Source: Pseudomonadota bacterium (GTDB taxonomy: Bacteria; Pseudomonadota; Gammaproteobacteria; Acidiferrobacterales; UBA6901). From it: a stretch of DNA of 64,000 nucleotides. Position 1 is the stretch's first letter, and each line of letters begins with the position of its first letter. Below are positions 1 through 8,109 of the stretch, in pieces. Location: positions 32,864 through 96,863 of the forward strand of contig JAJYEK010000003.1 of NCBI GenBank assembly GCA_021785795.1. Reading direction: 5' to 3'. Both the position numbers and the translations under genes were made by a program. A model generated the notes under the pieces. That model searched no databases. It was not told the origin of the DNA and was given only the letters and a program-made list of their open reading frames with translations.

Positions 1-1374
1 GTTTTCTCGTTCAAGTGCCGCGGGGCTTATGCCAAGATGGCTTCACTGCCGAGCGATGTTTTGGCGCGCGGCGTCATCGCCGCATCCGCGGGAAATCATG
101 CCCAGGGGGTCGCCCTCGCCGCCACGAAGCTGGCGACGCACGCCGTGATCGTCATGCCAGTTACGACACCCGAAATCAAGATTGATGCAGTACGCAATTT
201 GGGTGGCGAGGTGGTACTGGAGGGCGATAACTATGATGCCGCTTTTGCGTTCGCAACGCATCTTGGTTCGCAGCGGGGCCTGACCTTTATTCATCCGTAT
301 GATGATGATGAGGTGATCGCCGGCCAGGGAACAATCGCCATGGAGATTCTCAAGCAGCATACCCGTACGCTGCACGCCGTCTTTGTTCCGGTGGGCGGTG
401 GAGGGCTCATTGGCGGAATATCCGTCTATCTAAAATCTTTGCGCCCGGATATCAGAGTAATCGGTGTCGAGCCCGAAGAGGCAGACGCAATGTATCGTTC
501 GCTCGCCGCAGGTCGCCGGATCACGCTCGACCATGTGGGCATATTTGCAGACGGAGTCGCTGTGCGTCAGGTCGGTGAGGAGACGTTCCGGCTGGCGCAG
601 CAGTTCGTCGACGAAATCGTTCTGGTCAGCAACGATGAGATCTGTGCGGCAATCAAGGACATCTTCGAGGATACGCGCTCTATACTCGAGCCCGCTGGCG
701 CACTATCCATTGCCGGCATGAAGAAATATATCGGACGCGATGGTCTGCGCGACAGGCAGCTGGTGGCGATCGCTTCTGGCGCCAACATGAACTTCGATCG
801 TTTGCGGCACGTCGCCGAGCGTGCCGAAGTGGGCGAGCGTCGGGAGGCCGTTCTGGCCGTAACCATTCCCGAGGTTTCGGGCAGTTTCCGGAGATTCTGC
901 TCCGTCATCGGACATCGCCTGATTACCGAGTTCAACTACCGGTACGCCAGCCCCAGCAGCGCCCATGTTTTTGTGGGAGTGCAGATTAAGGATGTGCGCG
1001 AGGCTGACGACCTGGTGGCGAGCCTGCAGGCCGCCGGCTACGATGTCCTCGACATGACCGACAACGAGATGGCCAAGCTCCACATCCGTCACCTCGTCGG
1101 TGGCCACGCTCCGAACATACTCCACGAGATCGTTTACCGCTTCGAATTCCCGGAGCGTCCCGGAGCGCTCATGAATTTTCTAGATCGGATGGGTCAGTCG
1201 TGGAACATCAGCCTGTTCCATTACCGCAACCACGGGGCGGACTTTGGTCGCGTACTTGTTGGAATGCAGGTCCCCCCGTTCGAGAAGATCGCATTCCGGC
1301 AGTTTCTGGACCAGCTTGGTTATCAATTTGTCGAGGAAACATCCAATCCCGCATACAAGCTGTTTCTCAGCTGA
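1..1374 (+). CDS. ilvA: Threonine dehydratase, biosynthetic (5' end cut by window)
   Basis: PLP enzyme that deaminates threonine to 2-oxobutanoate, the first committed step of isoleucine synthesis in the cytoplasm. The frame is open from base 1, and the first visible residues VFSFKCRGAY hold the PLP-binding lysine (SFKxRGA), so only about 50 N-terminal residues are missing. The glycine-rich phosphate-binding loop VGGGGLIGG lies near visible residue 135. The C-terminal third carries two ACT-like regulatory repeats (around residues 285-350 and 380-455, the second beginning FEFPERPGAL). That makes it the long, isoleucine-sensitive IlvA type rather than the short catabolic TdcB type. It converges on the cyclophilin gene with only 15 bp between the stops and no obvious terminator. 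Identification is secure; feedback regulation is inferred from the ACT domains. Confidence 0.95.
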   Translation, partial: VFSFKCRGAYAKMASLPSDVLARGVIAASAGNHAQGVALAATKLATHAVIVMPVTTPEIKIDAVRNLGGEVVLEGDNYDAAFAFATHLGSQRGLTFIHPYDDDEVIAGQGTIAMEILKQHTRTLHAVFVPVGGGGLIGGISVYLKSLRPDIRVIGVEPEEADAMYRSLAAGRRITLDHVGIFADGVAVRQVGEETFRLAQQFVDEIVLVSNDEICAAIKDIFEDTRSILEPAGALSIAGMKKYIGRDGLRDRQLVAIASGANMNFDRLRHVAERAEVGERREAVLAVTIPEVSGSFRRFCSVIGHRLITEFNYRYASPSSAHVFVGVQIKDVREADDLVASLQAAGYDVLDMTDNEMAKLHIRHLVGGHAPNILHEIVYRFEFPERPGALMNFLDRMGQSWNISLFHYRNHGADFGRVLVGMQVPPFEKIAFRQFLDQLGYQFVEETSNPAYKLFLS

Positions 1375-1389
1375 GAATCGGATTGAGAA

Positions 1390-1998
1390 TCAGCGGTATC
1401 CTGTTACCTCCATTTTTTCGATCACGACGTCTTGCAGCGGTACGTTCTGGTATGGCCCTCGGGATCCTGTAGGCACGGCTTCGATTTTTCTTACAACGCC
1501 CATGCCCTGTACGACCTTTCCGAAGACTGCATAACCCCAGCCCTCGATGCTGTCATCGCGATGGTTGAGGAACGTGTTGTCGGCGGTATTGATGAAGAAC
1601 TGCGCGGTAGCGGAGTTCGGATCGCTCGTACGCGCCATGGCTATGGTGCCTGCGGTGTTTTTCAGCCCGTTATCGGCCTCGTTGACGATGGGGGCGCCCG
1701 TCGGCTTTTGCCGCATTCCCGGCTCAAAGCCACCGCCCTGAATCATGAATCCGGGTATCACGCGGTGAAAAATGGTGCCGTTGTAGAAACCCGATTTCAC
1801 GTAGTGGAGGAAGTTTGTCACCGTAACGGGCGCTTTGTCCGGAAAAAGCTCCAGTTCTATGGTGCCCATACTGGTGATCATGCGCACGATTGGGTTGTGC
1901 TCTCGAACGGAAAGCGGCTTAGCACTGGCTCCGGCAGCTGCAAATGAACACAGCAGCAGTGCCAGGACGGTGATCAGTCTGCGGGTGATGTCGCGCAT
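1390..1998 (-). CDS. Periplasmic cyclophilin-type peptidyl-prolyl isomerase
   Basis: Catalyses cis-trans isomerisation of Xaa-Pro bonds. The 202-residue product starts with a basic n-region and a hydrophobic stretch ([16 protein letters not shown]) typical of a Sec signal peptide, so it is probably periplasmic (PpiA-like). The cyclophilin core follows from about residue 38 with the family signatures [13 protein letters not shown], the [10 protein letters not shown] block and the C-terminal GYAVFGKVV strand. The catalytic Arg of FHRV and the Gln and Phe of the substrate pocket are present. It stands alone on the minus strand, converging on ilvA. PpiA and PpiB cannot be separated safely from sequence alone, so no symbol is given. 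Confidence 0.92.
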   Translation of the reverse strand: MRDITRRLITVLALLLCSFAAAGASAKPLSVREHNPIVRMITSMGTIELELFPDKAPVTVTNFLHYVKSGFYNGTIFHRVIPGFMIQGGGFEPGMRQKPTGAPIVNEADNGLKNTAGTIAMARTSDPNSATAQFFINTADNTFLNHRDDSIEGWGYAVFGKVVQGMGVVRKIEAVPTGSRGPYQNVPLQDVVIEKMEVTGYR

Positions 1999-2146
1999 GA
2001 AATTTTCCTATTGGAGTCAGGTTGTTGGAGAACAGCGGTACCGGCCATAGCCCGGCCGCCGCTTCTGCTATCTCGTATCTAGCTGATGCTGTACCTCGTA
2101 AGGATTCCGCTGATAAGTGCGGCGGCATCCGGACACTCCCGCATCA

Positions 2147-2168
2147 GTTGGCGCCACCTTGCGCCAAC
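2147..2168. repeat. Perfect 8-bp inverted repeat
   Basis: Arms GTTGGCGC (2147-2154) and GCGCCAAC (2161-2168) are separated by 6 bp. It lies in the 290-bp space between the cyclophilin start and the end of the GST-family gene. No T-run follows on either strand, so it is not a classical terminator; it could be an operator or a hairpin. I see no gene in 1999-2289. Confidence 0.4.
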
Positions 2169-2289
2169 CGCTCGTGTGAGGCGCTGCATTGCGGGTTGGT
2201 GTTCTGCCAAACAGCACGATCCCTAAAGCCGCGCACCGGCGCATTGTTCAAGAAACCACGAAAATTGACAAGCGCCCGTGCAGTATTGC

Positions 2290-2967
2290 TTACTGCGTTG
2301 CACGCAGCCCATCGCGCAGGCTGGTCTGGCAAGCATCTTCCACCCGCTGTATGTAATACATCAGGTCTATCGGCAGCGTGATCCCGTCGAGCAGTTGGAG
2401 AGGGAAAAGATCCGCTGCCAACAACATGTCGGCAGCGGATGGCTGTTCCGCATAAAACCGGCTTTTAGCCAGCCTTGCCCCCAGCTCCCGAAGGTGCGCC
2501 ACCTTCATCAGCTGGCCAAACGCGGCATAGCGGTCGTTCGACAGTTCCTCAATGCTGGCTCCGAAACGACGGAGGACCTCGGATTTGTAGGCAGCCATAG
2601 CCGGTTCGCTGTCTCCGATCCCGCGGTAGGCGGGCAGCGCCGGCGCGTGTAGCCGGTCAAAAAGTGCATCAGCCGATTCGCGCCAGGCCAGCAGCGTGTC
2701 CCAGGCGGCTGCTGTAAGGGTACCTTCGAAGATCGGTCTGTCCGGCCAAGGGCGGTCAAGTTCCCTGAGTATGGCGACGGAATCGGTCCAAAGCTGGCCG
2801 TCGCGGTGCTGCAGCACGGGCACGTGGCGCGCTACTCCCAGCTCGAAAAAGGTATCATCATCGTCGAACGCGATCGGACGGTCTTGGTACGCGATCCGCT
2901 TGTAGCCCAAGGCCAGGCGTACACGCTGTGCAGCGGGAGACCACCAGAAATGATAGAGAACGGTCAA
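2290..2967 (-). CDS. Glutathione S-transferase-family protein
   Basis: Thioredoxin-fold GST homologue of about 225 residues. The N-terminal domain has LYHFWWSPAAQRVRLALGYK, where GSTs place the glutathione-activating Ser/Cys, then VPVL (cis-Pro of the GSH site) and the D-S pair of WTDSVAIL. A helical C-terminal domain follows (around residues 90-215). Start choice: a TTG at 2967 overlaps the stop of the upstream EVE gene as TTGA, has a GGAAG-like ribosome site about 5 nt upstream, and gives the usual short GST N-terminus. An ATG at 2997 would add 10 residues. It is the last gene of a GST-EVE-GST run, probably translationally coupled. Substrate unknown. Confidence 0.8.
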   Translation of the reverse strand: MTVLYHFWWSPAAQRVRLALGYKRIAYQDRPIAFDDDDTFFELGVARHVPVLQHRDGQLWTDSVAILRELDRPWPDRPIFEGTLTAAAWDTLLAWRESADALFDRLHAPALPAYRGIGDSEPAMAAYKSEVLRRFGASIEELSNDRYAAFGQLMKVAHLRELGARLAKSRFYAEQPSAADMLLAADLFPLQLLDGITLPIDLMYYIQRVEDACQTSLRDGLRATQ

Positions 2968-3428
2968 CTGTCTTCCAGCCTCAGGATGTATTCCCATTCT
3001 CGTTGTTCCACGGGCATGACCGACAGCCGGTTGCCCCGCGAAAGCAGGCGCATACCGGATAGCGCTGGCTGGGCCTTCAGTTCGCGCAACGTAACCGGTT
3101 TGCGGAATTTGCGCTTAAGGCGCACATCGACCATATACCACAATGGCCGCTGTGGCGTGCTTTTTGGATCATAATGTGAGTCGTTCGGGTCAAATGCGGT
3201 GAAGTCGGGGTAACCCGGCCCCACGATCTCTACGATTCCTACGATGGCTGGATCGGCGCAACTCGAGTGGTAGAAGAAGCCTAGGTCTCCAGCCTGCATT
3301 TCGTCACGCATGAAGTTGCGTGCCTGGAAATTCCTGACGCCGTCCCAGTGTTCCGTCTGGGCCCGGCGGTTCCTGAGATCCGTTATGCTGAAGGCCGCAG
3401 GCTCTGTTTTGAATAGCCAGTAGCGCAC
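2964..3428 (-). CDS. EVE-domain protein
   Basis: Small EVE-fold protein (about 154 residues), a PUA-like fold thought to read modified bases in nucleic acids. The family opening RYWLFKTEP is followed by W-D-GVRNFQARN, GDLGFFYHSS and the IVGIVEIV strand, all typical of the YTH/PUA-like EVE family. A GTG at 3428 places the protein exactly at VRYWLFKTEP, matching the usual start M-x-YWL; a longer frame to 3509 adds a non-conserved Arg-rich leader overlapping the upstream GST gene, so I reject it. The upstream GST stop lies 20 bp away and the downstream GST overlaps the stop. Function in vivo not known. Confidence 0.85.
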   Translation of the reverse strand: MRYWLFKTEPAAFSITDLRNRRAQTEHWDGVRNFQARNFMRDEMQAGDLGFFYHSSCADPAIVGIVEIVGPGYPDFTAFDPNDSHYDPKSTPQRPLWYMVDVRLKRKFRKPVTLRELKAQPALSGMRLLSRGNRLSVMPVEQREWEYILRLEDS

Positions 3429-3448
3429 GGACGCCGGATCGCCGCGAC

Positions 3449-4108
3449 TCACGAGTATTTCTCGAACTGCGGCAGGATTTCGGTTTCGGCACGTGCGGCG
3501 TCGCACCATTCCCGGAGCGCCGGCAAGGATTGGATGGTGTCCATATACCCGGCGGTCACTGGGTCCGCGTCCACACCGTAGATGCTAAAGCGTAAGACGA
3601 CGGGCGCATACATGGCATCAGCGATGGTGAATCGCCCAAACAGCATCGGTCCACCTGCCCCAAACCGGCTCCGGCATTCGTTCCAGATTTCCGCGATGCG
3701 CGCGATGTCTGCGGCTACCCCGGGCGCCATGCCTCTTCCCGGGAATGAGCCGCGGCAGTTCATTGGCATGTTGCTTCTCAGGCTAGGGAAGCCGGAATGC
3801 ATCTCGGCGCTTATCGAGCGCGCAAAGGAGCGTGCGGTCTTCTCTTCCGGCCATAGGCCCTTGTTCGGATGACGTTCTGCGAGGTATTCGCAGATCGCCA
3901 GTGAGTCCCAGATTACGAGGCCGTTATCTTCTAGCACCGGAACCTTGCCGGAGGGTGAATGGCGCATAATTTCCGCTTTTCCAGAGTCCGTATAGAGCGA
4001 GACGCGTTGCTCTTCGAATTGGATTCCGGACTGCTTCATGAGCAGCCACGCCCGCAATGACCAGGAGGAATAATTTTTGTTGCCGATGATAAGTCTGGGT
4101 ATCGACAT
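3449..4108 (-). CDS. Glutathione S-transferase-family protein
   Basis: Second GST-fold protein, about 219 residues from the ATG at 4108 (MSIPRLIIGNKNYSSWSLRAW). The NYSSWS segment supplies the likely catalytic serine, GKVPVL the cis-proline, and WDSLAICEYLAE the glutathione gamma-glutamyl contact. The alpha-helical domain includes FTIADAMYAPVVLRF, the N-capping box common to GSTs. An upstream ATG at 4156 would add 16 residues with no conserved features. It heads the three-gene run with EVE and the other GST, 56 bp after ygfA's stop on the same strand, so it could share a transcript with zapA-6S-ygfA. The role is probably detoxification or stress; this is inference only. Confidence 0.83.
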   Translation of the reverse strand: MSIPRLIIGNKNYSSWSLRAWLLMKQSGIQFEEQRVSLYTDSGKAEIMRHSPSGKVPVLEDNGLVIWDSLAICEYLAERHPNKGLWPEEKTARSFARSISAEMHSGFPSLRSNMPMNCRGSFPGRGMAPGVAADIARIAEIWNECRSRFGAGGPMLFGRFTIADAMYAPVVLRFSIYGVDADPVTAGYMDTIQSLPALREWCDAARAETEILPQFEKYS

Positions 4109-4164
4109 CGCTGTTTCCTGCCATCTCCGGAACCGCGCAGCGCCAGTGGGAGGCAAATCTGTGC

Positions 4165-4764
4165 TCAGGGGGCTAAGTAAAATGCGTGATCGGTCGCTAT
4201 CCCTTGAAGTGGCACGTCCCAGGGAGACGGCACGAGGGCCTCTAGTCTCTGGAAGTCATGGGCCAGGCCGAGCAGCTTGGGACGCATCCAATAGTAGCGT
4301 TCGCGCAGAAATTCAAGACTGCGGTCGTAAAACCCTCCGCCCATCCCGAGGCGGTTACCCTCCAAATCAAATCCAACCAGTGGCACCAGTATCAGGTCGA
4401 GCTCCTGGGCACGCAGCCAGCAGCGCGGATCGGTCACAGGTTCCGGGATGCCGTAGCGGTTCTGCGTAAATACGCTGCGCGGCGTGACTGGCGCGAACCA
4501 CAGCCGGTCATAGAACAGGCGCGAAAGAACAGGCAGAAAACAATGCTTGCGCATCCGCCACATACGCTGCATCAGTGGGCGCGGGTCGATCTCGCCGTCG
4601 CTTGGAATATAGCAGGCTATGCGTCGCGCAGACCGGAACATCGGCGACACGGAGACTCTTTTTGCCAGAAGCGCCGCCGCCCGTGCCTGTTGTGTCGGCA
4701 GAAGTGCCCTGCGCATGGCACGCAAGCGCTGCCGTTGCTCCGGTTTGGAAGCCGCCACGCTCAC
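4165..4764 (-). CDS. ygfA: 5-formyltetrahydrofolate cyclo-ligase
   Basis: ATP-dependent conversion of 5-formyl-THF to 5,10-methenyl-THF in folate one-carbon metabolism. The 199-residue product has the family features: basic N-terminus (KPEQRQRLRAMRRALL), the YIPSDGEIDPRPLM segment, the LILVPLVGFDLEGNRLGMGG block and the substrate/ATP loop GMGGGFYDR near residue 140. The start is GTG at 4764. In many Proteobacteria this gene sits directly downstream of 6S RNA, as here, where the RNA 3' end and this start are only about 10 bp apart. Co-transcription with zapA and 6S RNA is therefore likely. Confidence 0.93.
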   Translation of the reverse strand: MSVAASKPEQRQRLRAMRRALLPTQQARAAALLAKRVSVSPMFRSARRIACYIPSDGEIDPRPLMQRMWRMRKHCFLPVLSRLFYDRLWFAPVTPRSVFTQNRYGIPEPVTDPRCWLRAQELDLILVPLVGFDLEGNRLGMGGGFYDRSLEFLRERYYWMRPKLLGLAHDFQRLEALVPSPWDVPLQGIATDHAFYLAP

Positions 4765-4774
4765 GAGAAAAGGA

Positions 4775-4962
4775 GGCGCCCTCCGCCTGTGCCGTACCGC
4801 CCCTTTGCCCTGAACCGAAGGTTCAGGTGGGAGCCACCGAGACGCATCAGGCTTTCCGCTACATGGCGGACTTGCACAACAGCGTCTGCTTTAGCGGCCC
4901 CCAGGCATTGAATATATAGGTTCAAGGGACCAAAAGCGGTTACGTACACCGCAGAGGGCGCC
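4775..4962 (-). ncRNA. ssrS: 6S RNA
   Basis: Located exactly where gammaproteobacterial 6S RNA sits, between zapA and ygfA and on the same strand. The two ends form a closing stem: minus-strand GGCGCCCTCTGC (4962-4951) pairs over 12 positions, one of them G-U, with GCGGAGGGCGCC (4786-4775). Inside, CACCTGAACCTTCGGTTCAGG matches the conserved 3' hairpin of E. coli 6S (a TGAACC...GGTTCA stem), and GGTCCCTTGAACC lies on the 5' side. About 188 nt agrees with the usual 180-190 nt. The 3' end is followed by CTTTTCT. 6S RNA mimics an open promoter and binds the sigma-70 holoenzyme. The ends are predicted from the stem, not measured. Confidence 0.9.
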
Positions 4963-4997
4963 ATAACTCTGCATGCCAACATCGAACAAGCTGCAGG

Positions 4998-5303
4998 CTA
5001 CACAATCTCTTCATGCAGGGCGGCGTCGATCTTGCCGCGCAAGAACTGCAGCCGGCGGTCGATATCGGCTGGAATGCCTGCTGCCTGCTTGCGCAGTTCC
5101 AGCAACTCGTTCGCCAGGTTCAGCGCCGCCATCACCGCACAGCGCTCTGTACCAATGACTTTTCCGCCGTCCTGGACTTCCCGCATCTTCTCATCCAGAT
5201 AACGTGCGGCGGCGATCAGCGCGGAGCGCTCGCTCTCCGGGCACGATACCATCAGGTCTTTGCCCAGAATCGATATGTTCACGCCGCCCTGAGCCGCTTT
5301 CAC
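4998..5303 (-). CDS. zapA: Cell division protein ZapA
   Basis: Z-ring-associated protein that promotes FtsZ bundling at midcell. The 101-residue protein shows the family N-terminal strand NISILGKDLMVSCPESERSALIAAARYLDEKM followed by the coiled-coil helix (ALNLANELLELRKQA). The Gly-Lys and C-P-E-x-E positions are those of ZapA. The start is GTG at 5303, directly abutting the TAG stop of the upstream zapB-like gene (TAGGTG), which suggests translational coupling. Downstream lie 6S RNA and ygfA, the conserved gammaproteobacterial order. Confidence 0.93.
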   Translation of the reverse strand: MKAAQGGVNISILGKDLMVSCPESERSALIAAARYLDEKMREVQDGGKVIGTERCAVMAALNLANELLELRKQAAGIPADIDRRLQFLRGKIDAALHEEIV

Positions 5304-5510
5304 CTAGCTTCGCTCCAGCGCCTTGAGACGGCCGATCATCGCCTCAATGCGCGCTCGCGCGACTTGGGTCTTCTCAATCAAGCGGGCGTGCTCGCTCGCA
5401 AGATTCCCGTGATCCGTCTTCAGTGAATGGTTCTCGCGATTCAGGCGTCGGCAGGTATCGATGAGCTCGTTGATTCGCTCTTCAAGTTTTGCCAGATTCT
5501 CGCTGTCCAT
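5304..5510 (-). CDS. ZapB-like coiled-coil protein (TIGR02449-type)
   Basis: A 68-residue, almost wholly helical protein with heptad-like spacing: NLAKLEERINELIDTCRRLN, then ENHSLKTDHGNLASEHARL and a C-terminal RIEAMIGRLKALE helix. No membrane segment. Small coiled-coil proteins of this type are regularly found immediately upstream of zapA and are annotated as a conserved TIGR02449 family, possibly a ZapB counterpart linking ZapA to the nucleoid or divisome. It probably shares a promoter with zapA, 6S RNA and ygfA. The family call rests on position and sequence character; a division role is inference. Confidence 0.8.
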   Translation of the reverse strand: MDSENLAKLEERINELIDTCRRLNRENHSLKTDHGNLASEHARLIEKTQVARARIEAMIGRLKALERS

Positions 5511-5603
5511 GTCCTGCTTGTCTGAAGTGATCTGTTATCAAATATAGGGCCGGACGCATTCCTGGTCAACGACTTCATGACCCCGGCCCAGGGTAGTAAA
5601 CTA

Positions 5604-5632
5604 GGCAGGCTGGATGCATGATCCAGCCTGCC
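5604..5632. repeat. Perfect 12-bp inverted repeat (hairpin)
   Basis: Arms GGCAGGCTGGAT (5604-5615) and ATCCAGCCTGCC (5621-5632) flank a 5-nt loop GCATG. It sits about 95 bp upstream of the zapB-like gene, which runs leftward. On the minus strand it is followed by TAGTTTACT, on the plus strand by GC-rich sequence, so neither side has a convincing U-run. It could be a weak terminator, an operator or an RNA element. Confidence 0.5.
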
Positions 5633-6363
5633 TGCCGGCGCGCGAAAGCCACCGGGAAGGCAAGTCCGGATGCCGGTGCGATCGCAACCCTTGAGGTTTG
5701 CGGCGTGTCCGGCGATCTGGCGGTGCGTTGGGTGGCGGGACTCATGAAGGCAGGGCAGGGCCGGACCGGATCGTACTTATGCGCTTTAGGCGTTCGGACA
5801 GCGCACGATCAAGGCAATTTCCCGGCGCCAGGTTGTGGCAGTACCTTCCGGAGGCTTGCCAGGGCCTGCGCGGTTCGCGGCTACGCGGTTGCCTAGAGCA
5901 TACCTGCACTTGTGTGGATGAGTGATTAGGCATGCTGCGAGACGGCCCCAGTCAACTTCCGAATGGGCCCCATGACAAAAGAATCGTGCAGGCGTTGCCG
6001 ATGGCCTGCGGTCGGCGTCAATGCGTTTCCGCTGGGACTGCTGATCACGCCAGTGCGGCGAGGCCAGATCCGAAATGATCTGCGGCCATGTTCTAGTGCG
6101 CCGTGCATTTGCGGGCCGCTTCCTCCCCGTGCTGGAGCGTGTGCAGTTGTGGACCGGATCATAGCAAAGACCGGGAGGTGATGGATGAAGAGACCGCCGG
6201 TTCGGCAACGAGCCGGAAGCATCCAAGGAGAAGCCGAGCCTGTGGGGCTGATGCAGCCAGCCATCTGTCTCAGGATGGCAAAATTGCCGCTGGTCTCGGC
6301 GAAACCGGCCGGCATTCGGATTGTGGTAGTCCGGTACTGGCAATCGACGGACGCGGCTTTGCT
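5633..6363. other. Non-coding stretch before tamA, with a possible leader frame
   Basis: No convincing gene in about 730 bp. The open frames here are Arg/Pro/Cys-rich and lack domains. Near its end, GGGAGGTG precedes ATG codons at 6181 (in frame with tamA) and 6185 (a 60-codon frame). The latter ends at TGA 6365-6367, overlapping the TTG (6364) that I take as the tamA start. This could be a translated leader coupled to tamA or a chance overlap. Confidence 0.35.
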
Positions 6364-8109
6364 TTGAAGCCGCGGCGGCCATTTCTTGTCTGCCGGCTTT
6401 TTCTCGCCTGCGGGTTGCTGGTGGCGTCTAGCAGCTGGGCTGCGGAGCTGCGCTTCCGGTTCACCGGTGTCCCTGCCATCTTGCGTGCGCGCCTCCACGA
6501 CACCATGACGCCGGTGCCGCTTGCCAAGTCTGCCGCCGATATCTCGGATGCCCGCATAGCGGCAGCTCTGCGCCTTCGTCTGGCGCTGGAGGCCTACGGA
6601 TATTATGACGCCCGCTGGCAGGAACAGGTGGTCGGGAAGGAAGGCAACTATACGCTGACTTTTGTGCTGCAACCGGGTCCACAGATTCGGGTGCACAACG
6701 TCACTCTGCGCGCAAAGGGGGCGGGCAGCGGTCTTCCGGTACTGCACCAGCTGTTTGGGATGTTTCCGTTGCGGCGCGAGGGGGCGCTCGATCAGCCCCT
6801 CTATGACAGCTGGAAGGGCAGGGTGCTGAATGCACTGCGCGCGCAAGGTTACGCCAAGGCCGATTTTTCCCGTCATGAGATCCTCATCGACCGGAATAAT
6901 CACTGGGCCGATATCTTTCTTACGGTTGACAGTGGCAACCGCTACCGGTTCGGAGCAGTGGTGTTCGATGGGGCAAGGATCTATTCGCATCACTTCCTCT
7001 CTCGCTATCTCGATTTCAGCCCGGGCGACTGGTACAGCCCGGCAAGACTTGCGCGCACCCAGGCGAATTTCCGTAATGCCGACAGGTTCTCGGAAATCGT
7101 CGTCCTGCCTGACCTGCAGCGTGCGCGCAACGGGCGCATACCCATCAGGGTGTTGCTGAAGTCGCTTCGGCCCAAGCGTCTCAAGCTGGGGGCGGGCTAC
7201 CGTTCGGACCTCGGTGCCAACTTGGCGGTCGGATATGACGATTACAACGCTTTCCGGCGCGGGCAGCATCTGCATCTTTCGGCGACCCTGGCGCAACGGG
7301 TGCTGGATGTGAGCACAAGCTACGTATGGCCGGTAGGGGACCGTCTCGGAACCCGCTACATTGCCCAGGTAAGCTTCCAGCATTTGAACCTTATCCCATA
7401 CAGCGCGGGCGTGTTCGATACCGGGTTTGGGCGTGACTGGTACATGGGGGGCGGGGCCACCTTTGGCGCGCTCCTCTCCTATCAGAAAATTACCTATACC
7501 ATCGATGGAGTATCGGGTCAGGCACGTGTCACGATGCCGTCGTTGCGGTACTCGGTGCAGAATTTCGCCAACCCGGTGCGCCCCCTTGAGGGCGACTCCT
7601 GGGAGGCGGTCATTCAGGGCGGAGCGCGAGCGCTGATCAGCGATGCGAACTTCATGCAAGTGCGCGCCCACGGAGTATGGCGCCACCGACTGAATTCCAG
7701 GTGGGGCGTTGGATTGCGGGCCGAGGCCGGAACCACGTGGCTGGCAGGATCGATCGACAACCTGCCGCCTACCCTGCGCTTCTTTGCCGGGGGCGAAGGC
7801 ACCCTACCCGGCTATGCCTTTCTTTCTCAGGGGCCAGAGCTGGACGGGGTGGTGCTGGGCGGTCGCAGCCTTCTGGTCGGCGGCGCGGATGTGGAGCGGT
7901 TTATCGCGAGAAACTGGGGTATCGTCGCGTTTTATCACGCTGGCAATGCCTTCAACAGTTTCACTGCGTTCCGTGTCTTGCAGGACGTCGGGCTGGGTGT
8001 GCGCTGGTACTCACCTTTTGGTCCGGTACGTCTGGACGTTGCCCATCCTTTAGTGGGCCCGATGGCCCCGTATTTGCGTGTGGTTTTCTCTGTGGGCCTC
8101 AGCCTGTGA
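6364..8109 (+). CDS. tamA: Translocation and assembly module outer-membrane protein TamA
   Basis: Omp85-family outer-membrane barrel working with TamB in membrane-protein and lipid transport across the envelope. From the TTG at 6364 the protein is 581 residues, close to the usual 577. It has a signal peptide (FLVCRLFLACGLLVASSSWA then AELRF), POTRA-type repeats (for example LEAYGYYDARW and LRAQGYAKADF) and a C-terminal surface-antigen barrel with the VRLDVAHPL and FSVGLSL end. An ATG at 6181 has a better Shine-Dalgarno (GGGAGG) but would bury the signal peptide behind about 60 residues, which argues against it. Its TGA overlaps the tamB start (GTGA), so the two are coupled. Confidence 0.88.
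   Translation: MKPRRPFLVCRLFLACGLLVASSSWAAELRFRFTGVPAILRARLHDTMTPVPLAKSAADISDARIAAALRLRLALEAYGYYDARWQEQVVGKEGNYTLTFVLQPGPQIRVHNVTLRAKGAGSGLPVLHQLFGMFPLRREGALDQPLYDSWKGRVLNALRAQGYAKADFSRHEILIDRNNHWADIFLTVDSGNRYRFGAVVFDGARIYSHHFLSRYLDFSPGDWYSPARLARTQANFRNADRFSEIVVLPDLQRARNGRIPIRVLLKSLRPKRLKLGAGYRSDLGANLAVGYDDYNAFRRGQHLHLSATLAQRVLDVSTSYVWPVGDRLGTRYIAQVSFQHLNLIPYSAGVFDTGFGRDWYMGGGATFGALLSYQKITYTIDGVSGQARVTMPSLRYSVQNFANPVRPLEGDSWEAVIQGGARALISDANFMQVRAHGVWRHRLNSRWGVGLRAEAGTTWLAGSIDNLPPTLRFFAGGEGTLPGYAFLSQGPELDGVVLGGRSLLVGGADVERFIARNWGIVAFYHAGNAFNSFTAFRVLQDVGLGVRWYSPFGPVRLDVAHPLVGPMAPYLRVVFSVGLSL

Noticed and set aside
5926..7686. 586-codon open frame on the minus strand
   Set aside because: Entirely antisense to tamA for most of its length; Arg/Pro/His-rich, no motif. 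A GC-rich shadow frame.
7677..8105. 143-residue N-terminal extension of TamB
   Set aside because: Inside tamA in another frame; the GTG at 8106 gives the proper membrane anchor and overlaps the tamA stop.
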